From Alphaproteobacteria bacterium (GTDB lineage: Bacteria > Pseudomonadota > Alphaproteobacteria > GCA-2731375), in assembly GCA_030746295.1 (NCBI GenBank), contig JASLMY010000050.1, positions 1 through 23,344 on the forward strand: a stretch of DNA of 23,344 nucleotides, read 5' to 3'. The first letter of the stretch is position 1. Every line of letters starts with the position of its first letter. The translations under genes and the position numbers were made by a program. The notes below the pieces were generated by a model. That model worked only from the letters and a program-made list of their open reading frames with translations. It had not been told where the DNA came from and searched no databases. Positions 1-8,785 of this stretch are shown here, piece after piece.

Positions 1-25
1 TTCAGAATTGCCGTCGGGGCCCTGA

Positions 26-904
26 ATGGCTACTCTGATGGCCGGAACCGGCCGTTATCTGGGGAATATCGGTCTAAAGGACGACCTGAGCGTGCCCGAG
101 CTGGTCGCGAAGTTCCGCGAGATCAAGCACCCGAGAGTACCGGTTTGCCATGAGCAGCATGACGCGCTGGTCGGCTTTATCCACGCCGAGGACATTCTTA
201 GGCTGGTTCTGGACGACGCCGACCTCGGCAAGCTGACCCTGAAAGAGATCATCCATCCACCGGTCGTCGCACCGCCGACGAAGTATGTCGACGAGATGTT
301 CGACTTCTTTCAGAACAACAACGCGCGGGCCGCAGCTGTGATCAACGAGTTCGGCGGTGTCGAAGGCTTCATCACCATGCGGGACATCGTCAATTTCATC
401 TTCGGCGAGATCTCCGAGGGCGTCGTCGGCCAGGATCTGTACGAGGAGCGGGACGAGAACATCTTCGAGGTCAGGGGGGATATGAAGCTCACCGACTTCG
501 ACGACCTGACCAACTTCGGTATCAAGGACCCGCGGATGACGACCATCGGCGGCGTCGTCTTCCGCTACCTGGATCGCTTGCCCAAGGTCGGCGACTCGGT
601 CGCCATGGACGGCTATGTCGCGACGGTGCTGGAGATGGATGGTCATCGCTTGGCCCAGGTTCGCGTCGCCAAGGGCACGGTCGAAGACGTGAAGGAAGCC
701 GCGAGAGACGCCGAGGAGCCGGAGACTGCGGCCCTCGAATTCGACGCCGATGACGACGGTGCGCGGGAAGCGAGCGAGCACGAGCGCCGACCGCCCGACG
801 TCGTTCACTTGATCGATGGCAAAACGGGCGAACGCTCGGGCGAACGCGAGCAGACAGTTCATGACGTCGAGACCAGCCCAGGCCAGAAAGAGGAAAGGGG
901 CTAG
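26..904 (+). CDS. CBS-pair / CorC_HlyC domain protein lacking the DUF21 membrane domain (possibly truncated)
   Basis: This protein belongs to the CorC/HlyC (hemolysin-like, magnesium/cobalt efflux) family. Seen: a CBS pair fills roughly residues 5-130, the second CBS ending in the family's typical 'EFGGVEGFIT' and 'GEI' stretches. A CorC_HlyC domain follows at about 145-225 with 'TIGGVV' and 'LPKVGD'. A tail of about 65 residues, rich in Glu, Asp and Arg, ends the protein and looks disordered. Family members either have a DUF21 membrane domain or, like soluble CorC/YbeX, about 65 residues before the first CBS. Here the CBS starts almost at residue 1, and TGA at 23-25 sits in frame directly before the ATG. 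The usual 'MTPR' motif at the CBS entry is degraded to 'MAGTGR'. No good ribosome binding site is visible. It may be a short soluble form, or the 3' half of a gene broken upstream. The next gene, 3 bp away, is a complete paralogue. Family call is sure; start and integrity are not. Confidence 0.75.
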   Translation: MATLMAGTGRYLGNIGLKDDLSVPELVAKFREIKHPRVPVCHEQHDALVGFIHAEDILRLVLDDADLGKLTLKEIIHPPVVAPPTKYVDEMFDFFQNNNARAAAVINEFGGVEGFITMRDIVNFIFGEISEGVVGQDLYEERDENIFEVRGDMKLTDFDDLTNFGIKDPRMTTIGGVVFRYLDRLPKVGDSVAMDGYVATVLEMDGHRLAQVRVAKGTVEDVKEAARDAEEPETAALEFDADDDGAREASEHERRPPDVVHLIDGKTGERSGEREQTVHDVETSPGQKEERG

Positions 905-907
905 GAG

Positions 908-2188
908 ATGGCGCTGTCGACCGCACTCGTCCTGATGCTGCTCTTCTTGCTGCTCAAGGGCTTCTTCTCCGGCTCGGAAATCGCCCTCGTGAGCTCGGAC
1001 AAGATCAAGCTCCGCCACAAGGCGAGGCAAGGCGATCGGGGTGCCGATCTGGCGCTCAAGCTGTTTCAGACGCCCGACGTTCTGCTCAGTACCACGCTCG
1101 TCGGCACCAACATCTCGACCGTGGTGCTGACGACGATCGGCGCCCTGCTGATGATCGGCTTCTTCGGCGAGCACGGCGAGGTCTATGCCTTCCTGGTTCT
1201 GACCCCTCTCCTGCTGGTGCTGGGCGAGATCGTGCCGAAGAGCATCTACCAGCAGAAGTCGGACGAGCTGACGCCCGTCATCATCTACCCGCTCCGCTGG
1301 GCCTCGATGTTGTTCTATCCCATCGTCTTCGTGTTCTCGCGCGTCGCCCGCTTGGCTGCCCGCTTGGCCGGTGCAGGCAAGATCGAGCAACCGTTCTTCA
1401 TCAACCGCGAGCAGCTTCGCACCGTCGTCGACATGGCCGAGCACGAAGCGGCCTTGGACGCCTTCGGCCGCGGACGCATTCGTCGGGTGATCCGATTTGC
1501 CGAGACGACGGTGGCGGAGGCGATGATTCCGATTGCCGAGGCGACGGTGATCAACCGATCCGAGACCACTAAGGTGGCCATCGATCTGATCCGACGGCAT
1601 GGCTACAACCGGCTTCCAGTTTTCGAGAACAGCACCAGCAACATTACCGGGATCATCACGCTCACGACCTGGGACCTGATGGACAAATCACTGGTCGACC
1701 AGCCCCTCGACTCGCTGATCAAAGCGGTTCTCTACGTCTCGCCGTTCCAGACCATCGACCAATTGCTGCCCATGCTGCGCCAGCGCAAAGACCACATGGC
1801 GATCGTCGTCGACGAGTTCGGCACCGCCGTCGGCATGATCACCATGGAGGACATCGTCGAAGAGGTCGTCGGAGAAATCGACGTCGGATACGATTTCGAG
1901 GAGTACCTGCCGAGGCGAAAACGCGTCTATGAAAGGCTGGCGGAGGAGACCTACCTGATGGACTCGAGGGTGCCGATTTCGGAAGCCAACGAGATCTTGC
2001 GCACCTCGTTGCCGACGACCGAGTTCCATACGGTCGGCGGGCTCGTCCTCGCCCGATTGCGGCACATTCCCAAGGAAGGCGAGTTCATCGTCGAGGACGG
2101 CTACCGCTTCACCGTGGTCGAGGCGAGCGAACGCTCGATCGTCAAGTTGCGCGTCGAGCCCGAATTGACCGCCGGCTCGGGCGATTGA
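908..2188 (+). CDS. DUF21-CBS-CorC_HlyC family membrane protein (hemolysin/CorC-like ion transporter)
   Basis: A 426-residue membrane protein with the complete CorC/HlyC (CNNM-like) architecture. Seen: a DUF21 transmembrane domain at about residues 1-180 with the 'FFSGSEIAL' opening, several hydrophobic segments and the family signature GEIVPK at 106-111. A CBS pair follows at about 200-325; its second half has 'VDEFGTAVGMITMEDIVEE'. A CorC_HlyC domain at about 345-425 carries 'TVGGLVLARL' and 'IPKEGE'. Known for the family: divalent cation (Mg/Co) export or homeostasis, with the CBS pair binding nucleotide. The ATG lies 3 bp after the preceding stop, with an AGGAG-like site across that junction, so the two are co-transcribed and may form one complex. 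The transported ion cannot be read from sequence. Confidence 0.9.
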   Translation: MALSTALVLMLLFLLLKGFFSGSEIALVSSDKIKLRHKARQGDRGADLALKLFQTPDVLLSTTLVGTNISTVVLTTIGALLMIGFFGEHGEVYAFLVLTPLLLVLGEIVPKSIYQQKSDELTPVIIYPLRWASMLFYPIVFVFSRVARLAARLAGAGKIEQPFFINREQLRTVVDMAEHEAALDAFGRGRIRRVIRFAETTVAEAMIPIAEATVINRSETTKVAIDLIRRHGYNRLPVFENSTSNITGIITLTTWDLMDKSLVDQPLDSLIKAVLYVSPFQTIDQLLPMLRQRKDHMAIVVDEFGTAVGMITMEDIVEEVVGEIDVGYDFEEYLPRRKRVYERLAEETYLMDSRVPISEANEILRTSLPTTEFHTVGGLVLARLRHIPKEGEFIVEDGYRFTVVEASERSIVKLRVEPELTAGSGD

Positions 2189-2227
2189 GCTTGAAATGCC
2201 GGGATGCGTTCGACCCATTTCGAGTTC
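2187..2227 (+). terminator. Hairpin at the end of the CorC-family operon, candidate terminator
   Basis: An inverted repeat starts inside the stop codon of the preceding gene. Bases 2187-2198 pair with 2216-2227, giving 12 pairs including two G-U wobbles, around a 17-base loop. No T-run follows, so it could be a weak or Rho-assisted terminator or only a 3'-end stabiliser. No other gene-like signal was seen in the 151 bases before speD. Confidence 0.4.
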
Positions 2228-2339
2228 CGAGACGGCGATGGCGCTACGGCGCGACGACGATCGTTCCGGCAGACGACGGCCGACCGGTCGCGGATTTGGC
2301 CGCGGTCTCTCGCATGCCCGGGACCGTTAGGCTGAGTCG

Positions 2340-2759
2340 ATGAAAACCGCCACGCCCCACGACCGCACGCCCGAATTCGATCCGGAGGCGTCCCATTTCT
2401 CCACCGCCGACGGCATCCACTTCGCCGGACGGCATCTGTTGATCGATCTCTGGCGGGCCTCCAGGCTCGACGATCTCGACCACATCGAAGAGACGTTGCG
2501 CCGCGCCGTCGAGGTCGCGGGGGCGACTCTTCTCAGGATCGACCTACATCAATTCACCGAGATGAATGGCGTCTCGGGCGTCGCCCTATTGGCGGAATCG
2601 CACATGAGCATCCACACGTGGCCCGAATGCGGCTATGCCGCGCTCGACGTCTTTTTCTGCGGCGATTGCGACCCCTACCTGGCGCTGCCGGTGTTGAAGG
2701 CGGCTTTCGAGCCCAAGGACCTTCGGGTGTCGGAACACAAGCGTGGGATCGTTCTATGA
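2340..2759 (+). CDS. speD: S-adenosylmethionine decarboxylase proenzyme (pyruvoyl type, SpeD)
   Basis: SpeD makes decarboxylated S-adenosylmethionine, the aminopropyl donor for spermidine. Seen: 139 residues, the usual size of the short bacterial/archaeal class. The self-cleavage site lies in 'LLAESHMSIHTWPE': the chain would break between Glu86 and Ser87, and Ser87 becomes the pyruvoyl group. His92 and Cys107 ('FFCGD') sit 5 and 20 residues after that serine, the spacing of the processing and catalytic residues in this class. The N-terminal 20 residues are longer than in compact homologues. The ATG at 2340 is preceded by 'TAGGCTGAG', a modest ribosome binding site. No spermidine synthase gene is in view. 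The CYTH-CHAD gene follows closely or overlaps slightly, so the two may share a transcript. Confidence 0.93.
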   Translation: MKTATPHDRTPEFDPEASHFSTADGIHFAGRHLLIDLWRASRLDDLDHIEETLRRAVEVAGATLLRIDLHQFTEMNGVSGVALLAESHMSIHTWPECGYAALDVFFCGDCDPYLALPVLKAAFEPKDLRVSEHKRGIVL

Positions 2760-2820
2760 GACGGGCCGACACGACAAGTCCCGTTTTCCTAGCTTCGCGA
2801 AGAGGCGAGCGTCGCCGAGT

Positions 2821-4437
2821 ATGCCCATGAGAACTCGACCACCCATCGAACCGTCGGTTTCAAAGGATCCCTCTGCGGCCGTCCCCACCGAGATCGAACT
2901 CAAGCTTGCGCTCGATCCAAAGGACCTGGACCGGCTTCGCCAGTCGGAGACGGTTCAGCGACTGTCCACTGACGAGCCCAGCGAAAAGCGCCTGACGAGC
3001 ATCTACTACGATACCGATGAAAAGCGACTGATGCGCCGCGGCTTGTCGTTCCGCGTGCGCAGCGACGGACGACGCTTCATCCAGACCGTCAAATCGAGCG
3101 GCAGCAACATCGGCGGCCTCTCCAAGCGTGGCGAATGGGAGATCGACGTCGATTCTCTGGAGCCCCGGCCCGAGCTCGTTCCCGACCCCGCGGTGCGGGC
3201 TCGAATTGGGCTCGTTCTGCCGGGCGGCCTCAAGCCCCTCTTCGAGACCCGGATCGACCGGCGTGAGATCGTCGCTCACGAACCGCAGGGCGACAGCTTG
3301 ATTTCCCTCGCACTCGACAGCGGAGAGGTTCGCGCGGGCAGCCGAACCCGGCCGATCAGCGAAATCGAGTTCGAGCTCGTGCGCGGCCAGAATGCATCGC
3401 TCTACCGGATGGCTTTGGAGGTCCTCGATGTCGTTCCGCTCAGGATCGAGCCCCGCAGCAAGGCCGCGCGCGGTTACGTCCTGGTCAGCGGCGAGGCCGC
3501 GGAGTGGCGCAAGGCCGAGCCCCTTTCGCTCCACAAGAGGGAGACCGTCGAGGGGGCAATGAACAGGATCTTCCAGTCCTGCGTCGGCCATTGGTCCGAC
3601 AACCAGGCCGCCGTCTTGGACGGCGGCGAGCCCGAGGCCGTGCATCAATTCCGCGTCGGACTGCGGCGTTTTCGCTCGGCCCTCGTCGTCTTCGCGCGCG
3701 TGTTGCCGACGTCGCAAACGCCGTGGCTGCGCGACGAGGCCCGCTGGACCATACGGGAAACCGGACCGGCGCGGGATTGGGACGTGTTCATCGACGAACT
3801 GCTGGCGCCGGTCGTCGAGGCCTGTCCCGACGACGCAAGCCTGGTGATGTTGCGCCAGCGCGCGGAGCTCGAGCGCCGATCGGCCTACGCAAGGGTGCAC
3901 GCCCTGCTGCGCTCGGAGCGCTACACGCGCTTCATGCTGCAACTTGGCGCCTGGCTCGAGACGCAGGGCTGGCAGGACCACGTAGTCCCTCGCCAGCGCG
4001 CGGACCTGGCGCAGCCGATTTCCGGCTTTGCCGCCCGGCTCCTGGCCAAGCGACACAAGCGCGCCCTCAAACTGGGCAAGAATTTCGCCGGCTTGACGAC
4101 CGACGAGCGTCACGCGGTCCGCATCGCCCTCAAGAAATTGCGCTACGCTTCGGAGTTCTTCGCGACGCTCTTCCCCGCCAAGCGGGTAGCACCCTACCTC
4201 GAGAGCCTACGCGACATGCAGAACGACCTTGGGCACCTGAACGACGTCGCTACGGCCGAGCGCCTGCTGGGGGGGATCTGTCCCCGGCACGCCGATCCCG
4301 GCTTGGCCCGGGCCTGTGGGCTGGTGATCGGCTGGTACGCCCGCATGGTGCGCGAGAACGAAGGCACCTCGCTACGCGATTGGAGCGCCTTCCGCGACAG
4401 CGCGGTCTTCTGGTCCAAGGCCAGGAAGAGGTCCTAG
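2821..4437 (+). CDS. CYTH and CHAD domain protein (triphosphate / polyphosphate binding)
   Basis: The protein joins an N-terminal CYTH domain (triphosphate tunnel fold) to a C-terminal CHAD domain. Seen, numbered from ATG 2821 (538 residues): the CYTH signature ExExK is Glu24-Ile-Glu-Leu-Lys28. It is followed by 'YYDTDEKRL' and 'LSFRVRSDG', typical of the Arg/Lys-lined tunnel. CHAD begins near residue 255 with the two characteristic basic helices, 'VHQFRVGLRRFRSAL' and 'HAVRIALKKLRYASEFF'. Known for the families: CYTH enzymes often hydrolyse inorganic triphosphate, and CHAD domains bind polyphosphate and can target polyphosphate granules. The start is uncertain: GTG at 2743 (17 bp overlap with speD), ATG 2821 and ATG 2827 are in frame, and none has a strong ribosome binding site. 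The next gene, a ParA-type ATPase, starts 3 bp after the stop, so the pair is almost certainly co-translated. Confidence 0.9.
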   Translation: MPMRTRPPIEPSVSKDPSAAVPTEIELKLALDPKDLDRLRQSETVQRLSTDEPSEKRLTSIYYDTDEKRLMRRGLSFRVRSDGRRFIQTVKSSGSNIGGLSKRGEWEIDVDSLEPRPELVPDPAVRARIGLVLPGGLKPLFETRIDRREIVAHEPQGDSLISLALDSGEVRAGSRTRPISEIEFELVRGQNASLYRMALEVLDVVPLRIEPRSKAARGYVLVSGEAAEWRKAEPLSLHKRETVEGAMNRIFQSCVGHWSDNQAAVLDGGEPEAVHQFRVGLRRFRSALVVFARVLPTSQTPWLRDEARWTIRETGPARDWDVFIDELLAPVVEACPDDASLVMLRQRAELERRSAYARVHALLRSERYTRFMLQLGAWLETQGWQDHVVPRQRADLAQPISGFAARLLAKRHKRALKLGKNFAGLTTDERHAVRIALKKLRYASEFFATLFPAKRVAPYLESLRDMQNDLGHLNDVATAERLLGGICPRHADPGLARACGLVIGWYARMVRENEGTSLRDWSAFRDSAVFWSKARKRS

Positions 4438-4440
4438 GCG

Positions 4441-5067
4441 ATGCTGTCGGTTCTGGTGGCGAACTACAAGGGCGGCTCGGGCAAGACCACGCTTGCCACC
4501 AACCTTGCCACCGCCTTCGCCTCCGGCGGCCTGCGCACGGTCTTGGCCGACGCGGACCGGCAACGCAACTCGCTCGCTTGGCTGGCCTTGCGGCCGCCGG
4601 ATGCCGCCCCCATTGCCGGTGTCGACTGGGTACGCCAGGTCGGCGAGATCCCGAAGAACACCGATCGCCTGGTCGTCGATTCCCCGGCGGCCCTGAAAAC
4701 GAAGAAGGTCGACCGCCTGATCCGCATGGCCCATGTCATCCTGGTGCCGGTGGCGCCGTCGTTCTTCGACCAAGAGACGACCCGAGCCTTTCTTGCCCGG
4801 CTGCATCGCCTGAAGCCGATCCGCAAGAAACGACACACCGTCGTCGTTGTCCGCAACCGTGTCCGCGCGAACGCGCGGGCAAGCGCAGAGCTCGACAATT
4901 TCGTTCAGGACCTGTCGGTGGCGGCGATCGGCCGTCTGCCGGATCGGGCCATCTTCCCCGATTTGGCCAATCGCGGCCTCGGCGTCTTCGATCTCGGCGG
5001 CAAACGCAGGCAAGCCCTCGTAGAGGATTGGCGGGCCTTGGTCGACTTCATCGAGGACCATTCGTGA
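4441..5067 (+). CDS. Orphan ParA/MinD-type ATPase
   Basis: A 208-residue P-loop ATPase of the ParA/MinD class. Seen: a deviant Walker A 'KGGSGKTT' at residues 10-17, with signature Lys10 and catalytic Lys15; a switch region 'ADADRQRNS' with Asp39 (Walker A'); and Walker B-like 'RLVVDSPA' near residue 80. No N-terminal DNA-binding helix is present, so it is of the small ParA kind. Known for the class: dimerising ATPases that segregate plasmids or position protein cargo on the nucleoid, usually with a partner protein. There is no ParB, parS-like array or replication gene here, so chromosome or plasmid partition is unlikely. It follows the CYTH-CHAD gene after 3 bp, which makes that protein or its polyphosphate ligand the obvious cargo candidate (inference). 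It ends convergently, 19 bp from the oxoprolinase stop, with no clear terminator between them. Confidence 0.88.
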   Translation: MLSVLVANYKGGSGKTTLATNLATAFASGGLRTVLADADRQRNSLAWLALRPPDAAPIAGVDWVRQVGEIPKNTDRLVVDSPAALKTKKVDRLIRMAHVILVPVAPSFFDQETTRAFLARLHRLKPIRKKRHTVVVVRNRVRANARASAELDNFVQDLSVAAIGRLPDRAIFPDLANRGLGVFDLGGKRRQALVEDWRALVDFIEDHS

Positions 5068-5086
5068 CCTCGACGGGTGCCGGGCC

Positions 5087-8000
5087 TTACGCCCTGGGTG
5101 CAGCGCCGTAGGCACCGCCGCCGGGCGTTTCCATGACGAAGGTATCGCCCGGCTGGACGTCGGTCTCGTCGTTGCCCGCCAACTCGTCGATGCGGCCGTC
5201 CTTGCGGCGCACGAAGTTGTGGCCGCGGGCGCCGGCGCCGCCGCCGGCCAGGCCATAGGGGTCGGTGTGCCGGTGGCTGGTCAGCAGCGTCACCGTCATC
5301 TCGTCCAGGAAGGTGACCTCGCGGACGATGCCATCGCCGCCGTCGTATATCCCCTTGCCGCCGGAGCCCCGGCGCACGGAGAAGCTGTCGACGCGCACCG
5401 GGAAGCGCCATTCCAGCACCTCCGGGTCGGTCATCCGGGTGTTGGTCATGTGGCTGTGGACGGCGCTGGTGCCGGGATGATCGGGGCCGGCGCCGGTGCC
5501 GCCGCAGATGGTCTCGTAGTTCTGATAGACGTCGTTGCCATAGACGAAGTTGTTGACCGTGCCTTGCGAGGAGGCGAGCGCCCCAAGCGCGCCGAAAAGG
5601 GCATCGGTGACGCCCTGGCTGACCTCGGTGTTGCCGGCAATCACGGCAGCCGGATATTCCGGCGAGATGATCGACTGTGGCGGCACCAGAACCTTGAGCG
5701 GCTTCAGGCAGCCTTCGTTCAGCGGAATGTCGTCGTCCACCAGGCAACGGAAGACATAGAGCACCGCGGCCAAGCAGACGGCGGTGGGGGCGTTGTAGTT
5801 GCCTTCGTACTGGGGCGAGGTGCCGGTGAAGTCGATCACCGCCTCGCGCGCCACCTTGTCGACGGCGATCCGAACCTGGATCTGGCAGCCGTTGTCCATC
5901 GGATAGACGAACTCGCCGTCACGCAAGGAATCCAGCACCCGGCGCACGGATTCCTCGGCGTTGTCCTGGACGTGCTGCATATAGGCCTGCACGACGTCGA
6001 GCCCGAAATGGTCGACCATCTTCAGCACTTCCGTAACACCGGTGCTGTTGGCCGCCACTTGGGCCTCCAGATCGGCCATGTTCTGGGCCGGGTTGCGGCA
6101 GGGATATGGACCCGAGGTCAACAGCTCCAGGGTCTCTTTTTCCTTCAGCACGCCGTTCTCGACCATCAGGAAGTTGTCGATCAGCACCCCTTCCTCGTGG
6201 ATCGAGGTGCTGTCCGGCGGGGCCGAGCCCGGCGTACGGCCGCCGATATCGGCGTGATGCCCGCGGGAGGCGACGTAGAAGAGGATCTCCGTGCCCGTAG
6301 TGTCGAACACCGGGTTGATCACGGTGACGTCGGGCAGGTGGGTGCCGCCGTTGTAGGGCGCGTTGTGCACGAAAGCGTCGCCCGGCTTCATCTTGCCCGT
6401 GTTCTCGGCGATCACCGTCTTGATCGAGGCGCCCATGGAACCGAGATGCACCGGCACATGCGGCGCATTCGCCACCAGGCTGCCGTCCGGCGCGAAGATC
6501 GCGCAAGAAAAGTCGTAGCGCTCCTTGATGTTGACGGAGTAGGCGGTGTTGGCGAGCGTCACGCCCATCTGCTCGGCGACCGACATGAAAAGGTTGTTGA
6601 AGACCTCCAGCATCACCGGATCGGCCTTGGTGCCGATGGCTTCGCGCTTGGGCCGGGGCCGGGTCCGGGTCAGGAGGCAGTCGCCGGCGGCGGTCAGCGC
6701 CGCCTGCCAGCCCGGCTCGACCACCGTCGTCCCGGTCGACTCGGCGATAATGGCGGGGCCCGCGATCTCCTGGCCGGCGATCATCTCCTCGCGGCGATAG
6801 ATCGGGGTTTCTTGGCGCCGCCCGTCGACATGCATTGAGACGCGCGTCACTGGCGCGGCGGGCCGCCGGCGGCCCGGATCGATCAGGGCGACGTCGCCCT
6901 CTTGCTCGCTGGCGCCGACGGCCTCCACCGAGATCGCCTCGACCACCAGCTCCCGGTCCGGCGCGATATAGCCATAGCGCTGCTGATGCGTGGCTTCGAA
7001 GCGCCGCACCATGACGGCGTTGTCGGCGTCGGGATCGATCAGCAGCGGGATGTCGGTGCCGGCATAGCGGAGATGCACCTTCGGCAGTAGAGAGACCCGG
7101 TCCTCGGGCACCTCCTGCTCGGCGAGGTCGGCTTGTGCCTGTTGGCTGAGCTCGGCGAAGGCCGGCTCCAAGACCTCGTTCACGGCCGGCGCCAGCGGCG
7201 CGTTCAACTGCCCCTCCCGGATCGAGCGCACGTCGGCCAGCCCCATGCCATAGGCGGACAGGACGCCGGCGAAGGGATGCAGCAGGACCTTGTTCATCCC
7301 CAGGCTGTCCGCCACCAGGCAGGCGTGCTGGCCGCCGGCGCCGCCGAAGGAGTTGAGCGTGTATTCGGTGACGTCATAGCCGCGCTCGACCGAGATCTTC
7401 TTGATCGCGTTGGCCATGTTCTCGATGGCGATGCGCAGGAAGCCCTCGGCCACCGCCTCGGGCGCCGACGGCGGTGCCCCGGTGGCGGCGGCAATCTCTC
7501 GGGCCAGGGCCTCGAATTTCTCGCGAACGACGTCGGCGTCCAGGGGCGCATCGCCGTTCGGACCGAAGACGGCGGGGAAGTGGTCGGGGTGCAGCTTGCC
7601 CAGCATGACGTTGCAGTCGGTCACGGTCAGCGGGCCGCCGCGGCGATAGCTGGCGGGGCCCGGATCGGCGCCGGCGCTGTCGGGCCCGACCCGGTAGCGG
7701 GCGCCGTCGAAATGCAGGACCGAGCCGCCGCCGGCGGCCACCGTGTGGATATGCATCATCGGTGCGCGCAAGCGCACGCCGGCGACCACGGTCTCGAAGC
7801 TGCGCTCGTACTCGCCGTCGAAATGCGAGACGTCCGTGGACGTGCCACCCATATCGAAGCCAATGACCTTGTCGAAGCCGGCGATTTCGGCCGTGCGCGC
7901 CATGCCGACGACGCCACCGGCGGGGCCGGACAGGATCGCATCCTTGCCCTGGAACTTGTGCGCGTCGGTGAGGCCACCGTTCGACTGCATGAACATCAGC

Positions 8001-8725
8001 CGCGGGCCGTCCGACCCGCCCGAATCCAGCTCGCCCGCCACCTGGTCGACATAGCGTCTCAAGATCGGCGAGAGGTAGGCGTCGACGACGGTGGTATCGC
8101 CGCGGCTGACGAGCTTCATCAACGGGCTGACCTGGTGCGAGACCGAGATCTGCGGGAAGCCGATCTCCTCGGCGATGCGGGCGACGCGGGCCTCGTGGTC
8201 GGGATAGCGGTAGCCGTGCATCAGCGCGATGGCGAGCGACCGGATGCCGTCGTCGAAGGCCGCCTGCAGGCCGCGCCGCACCGCCGCCTCGTCGAGTGCC
8301 AGCACAATATCGCCGTGGGCGCCGATGCGCTCGGGCACCTCGACGACGGCCTCGTAGACCATGTCCGGCAAGACGATGTGGCGGGCAAAGAGGTTCGGCC
8401 GGTTCTGATAGCCGATGCGCAAGGCATCGCCGAAGCCCCGGGTGATGGCCAGAACGGTGCGGTCGCCCTTGCGCTCGAGAAGCGCGTTGGTCGCGACCGT
8501 CGTGCCCATCTTGACGTTCTGGATGGTGCCGGCAGGGATGGCCTCGCTCGGCGCCAGGCCCATCAGGTCGCGGACGCCCTGCACGGCCGCGTCGGCATAG
8601 CGCTCCGGGTTTTCCGACAAGAGCTTGTGCGTGACCAAGCCGCCGTCCGGCCGCCTCGCCACCAGGTCGGTGAAGGTGCCGCCGCGGTCGACCCAGAATT
8701 GCCATTGTTCGGTTCGGTTCGTCAT
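5087..8725 (-). CDS. Fused 5-oxoprolinase / hydantoinase (HyuA-HyuB type), ATP-dependent
   Basis: A 1212-residue enzyme with HyuA-like and HyuB-like halves in one chain, as in eukaryotic and many bacterial 5-oxoprolinases. Seen: the N-terminal actin-like ATP site 'DRGGTFTD' at residues 13-20; '[15 protein letters not shown]'; '[12 protein letters not shown]'; 'AGGGS'; and 'FGGAGGQHA'. The HyuB half starts near residue 700 with '[20 protein letters not shown]'. It continues with '[14 protein letters not shown]' and '[14 protein letters not shown]'. Known reaction of the class: ATP-dependent opening of 5-oxoproline to glutamate, or of hydantoins to N-carbamoyl amino acids; the related acetone carboxylases have separate subunits. 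The similarity I recognise is strongest to fused 5-oxoprolinases. It is the last gene of a minus-strand unit, 60 bp after an aminotransferase, so its natural substrate may be other than 5-oxoproline. The ATG is preceded by an AGGACG-like site. Confidence 0.9.
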   Translation of the reverse strand: MTNRTEQWQFWVDRGGTFTDLVARRPDGGLVTHKLLSENPERYADAAVQGVRDLMGLAPSEAIPAGTIQNVKMGTTVATNALLERKGDRTVLAITRGFGDALRIGYQNRPNLFARHIVLPDMVYEAVVEVPERIGAHGDIVLALDEAAVRRGLQAAFDDGIRSLAIALMHGYRYPDHEARVARIAEEIGFPQISVSHQVSPLMKLVSRGDTTVVDAYLSPILRRYVDQVAGELDSGGSDGPRLMFMQSNGGLTDAHKFQGKDAILSGPAGGVVGMARTAEIAGFDKVIGFDMGGTSTDVSHFDGEYERSFETVVAGVRLRAPMMHIHTVAAGGGSVLHFDGARYRVGPDSAGADPGPASYRRGGPLTVTDCNVMLGKLHPDHFPAVFGPNGDAPLDADVVREKFEALAREIAAATGAPPSAPEAVAEGFLRIAIENMANAIKKISVERGYDVTEYTLNSFGGAGGQHACLVADSLGMNKVLLHPFAGVLSAYGMGLADVRSIREGQLNAPLAPAVNEVLEPAFAELSQQAQADLAEQEVPEDRVSLLPKVHLRYAGTDIPLLIDPDADNAVMVRRFEATHQQRYGYIAPDRELVVEAISVEAVGASEQEGDVALIDPGRRRPAAPVTRVSMHVDGRRQETPIYRREEMIAGQEIAGPAIIAESTGTTVVEPGWQAALTAAGDCLLTRTRPRPKREAIGTKADPVMLEVFNNLFMSVAEQMGVTLANTAYSVNIKERYDFSCAIFAPDGSLVANAPHVPVHLGSMGASIKTVIAENTGKMKPGDAFVHNAPYNGGTHLPDVTVINPVFDTTGTEILFYVASRGHHADIGGRTPGSAPPDSTSIHEEGVLIDNFLMVENGVLKEKETLELLTSGPYPCRNPAQNMADLEAQVAANSTGVTEVLKMVDHFGLDVVQAYMQHVQDNAEESVRRVLDSLRDGEFVYPMDNGCQIQVRIAVDKVAREAVIDFTGTSPQYEGNYNAPTAVCLAAVLYVFRCLVDDDIPLNEGCLKPLKVLVPPQSIISPEYPAAVIAGNTEVSQGVTDALFGALGALASSQGTVNNFVYGNDVYQNYETICGGTGAGPDHPGTSAVHSHMTNTRMTDPEVLEWRFPVRVDSFSVRRGSGGKGIYDGGDGIVREVTFLDEMTVTLLTSHRHTDPYGLAGGGAGARGHNFVRRKDGRIDELAGNDETDVQPGDTFVMETPGGGAYGAAPRA

Positions 8726-8785
8726 CGGGGCTTCGTCCTGCGTCCTGTTGGCGGGAGTGAGAGGAACATCGATGGCCGCGCGGCC

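Noticed and set aside
2281..2290. 10-bp palindrome CGACCGGTCG upstream of speD
   Set aside because: No promoter element is attached and there is no second copy; chance is likely at this GC content.
4441..5067. Chromosome partition locus (parA) near an origin
   Set aside because: There is no parB, no parS-like repeat, no dnaA and no gidA/gidB neighbours. The gene is coupled to a CHAD protein instead.
5087..8725. Acetone carboxylase alpha/beta fusion that would use acetone from the dialkylglycine decarboxylase
   Set aside because: The sequence resembles fused 5-oxoprolinases throughout, and no small gamma subunit gene is nearby. The idea is attractive but unsupported.
8774..8785. 12-bp perfect palindrome GGCCGCGCGGCC just after the aminotransferase stop
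   Set aside because: It is made only of G and C in a GC-rich genome, gives a 4-bp stem at most and has no T-run. Chance is a sufficient explanation.
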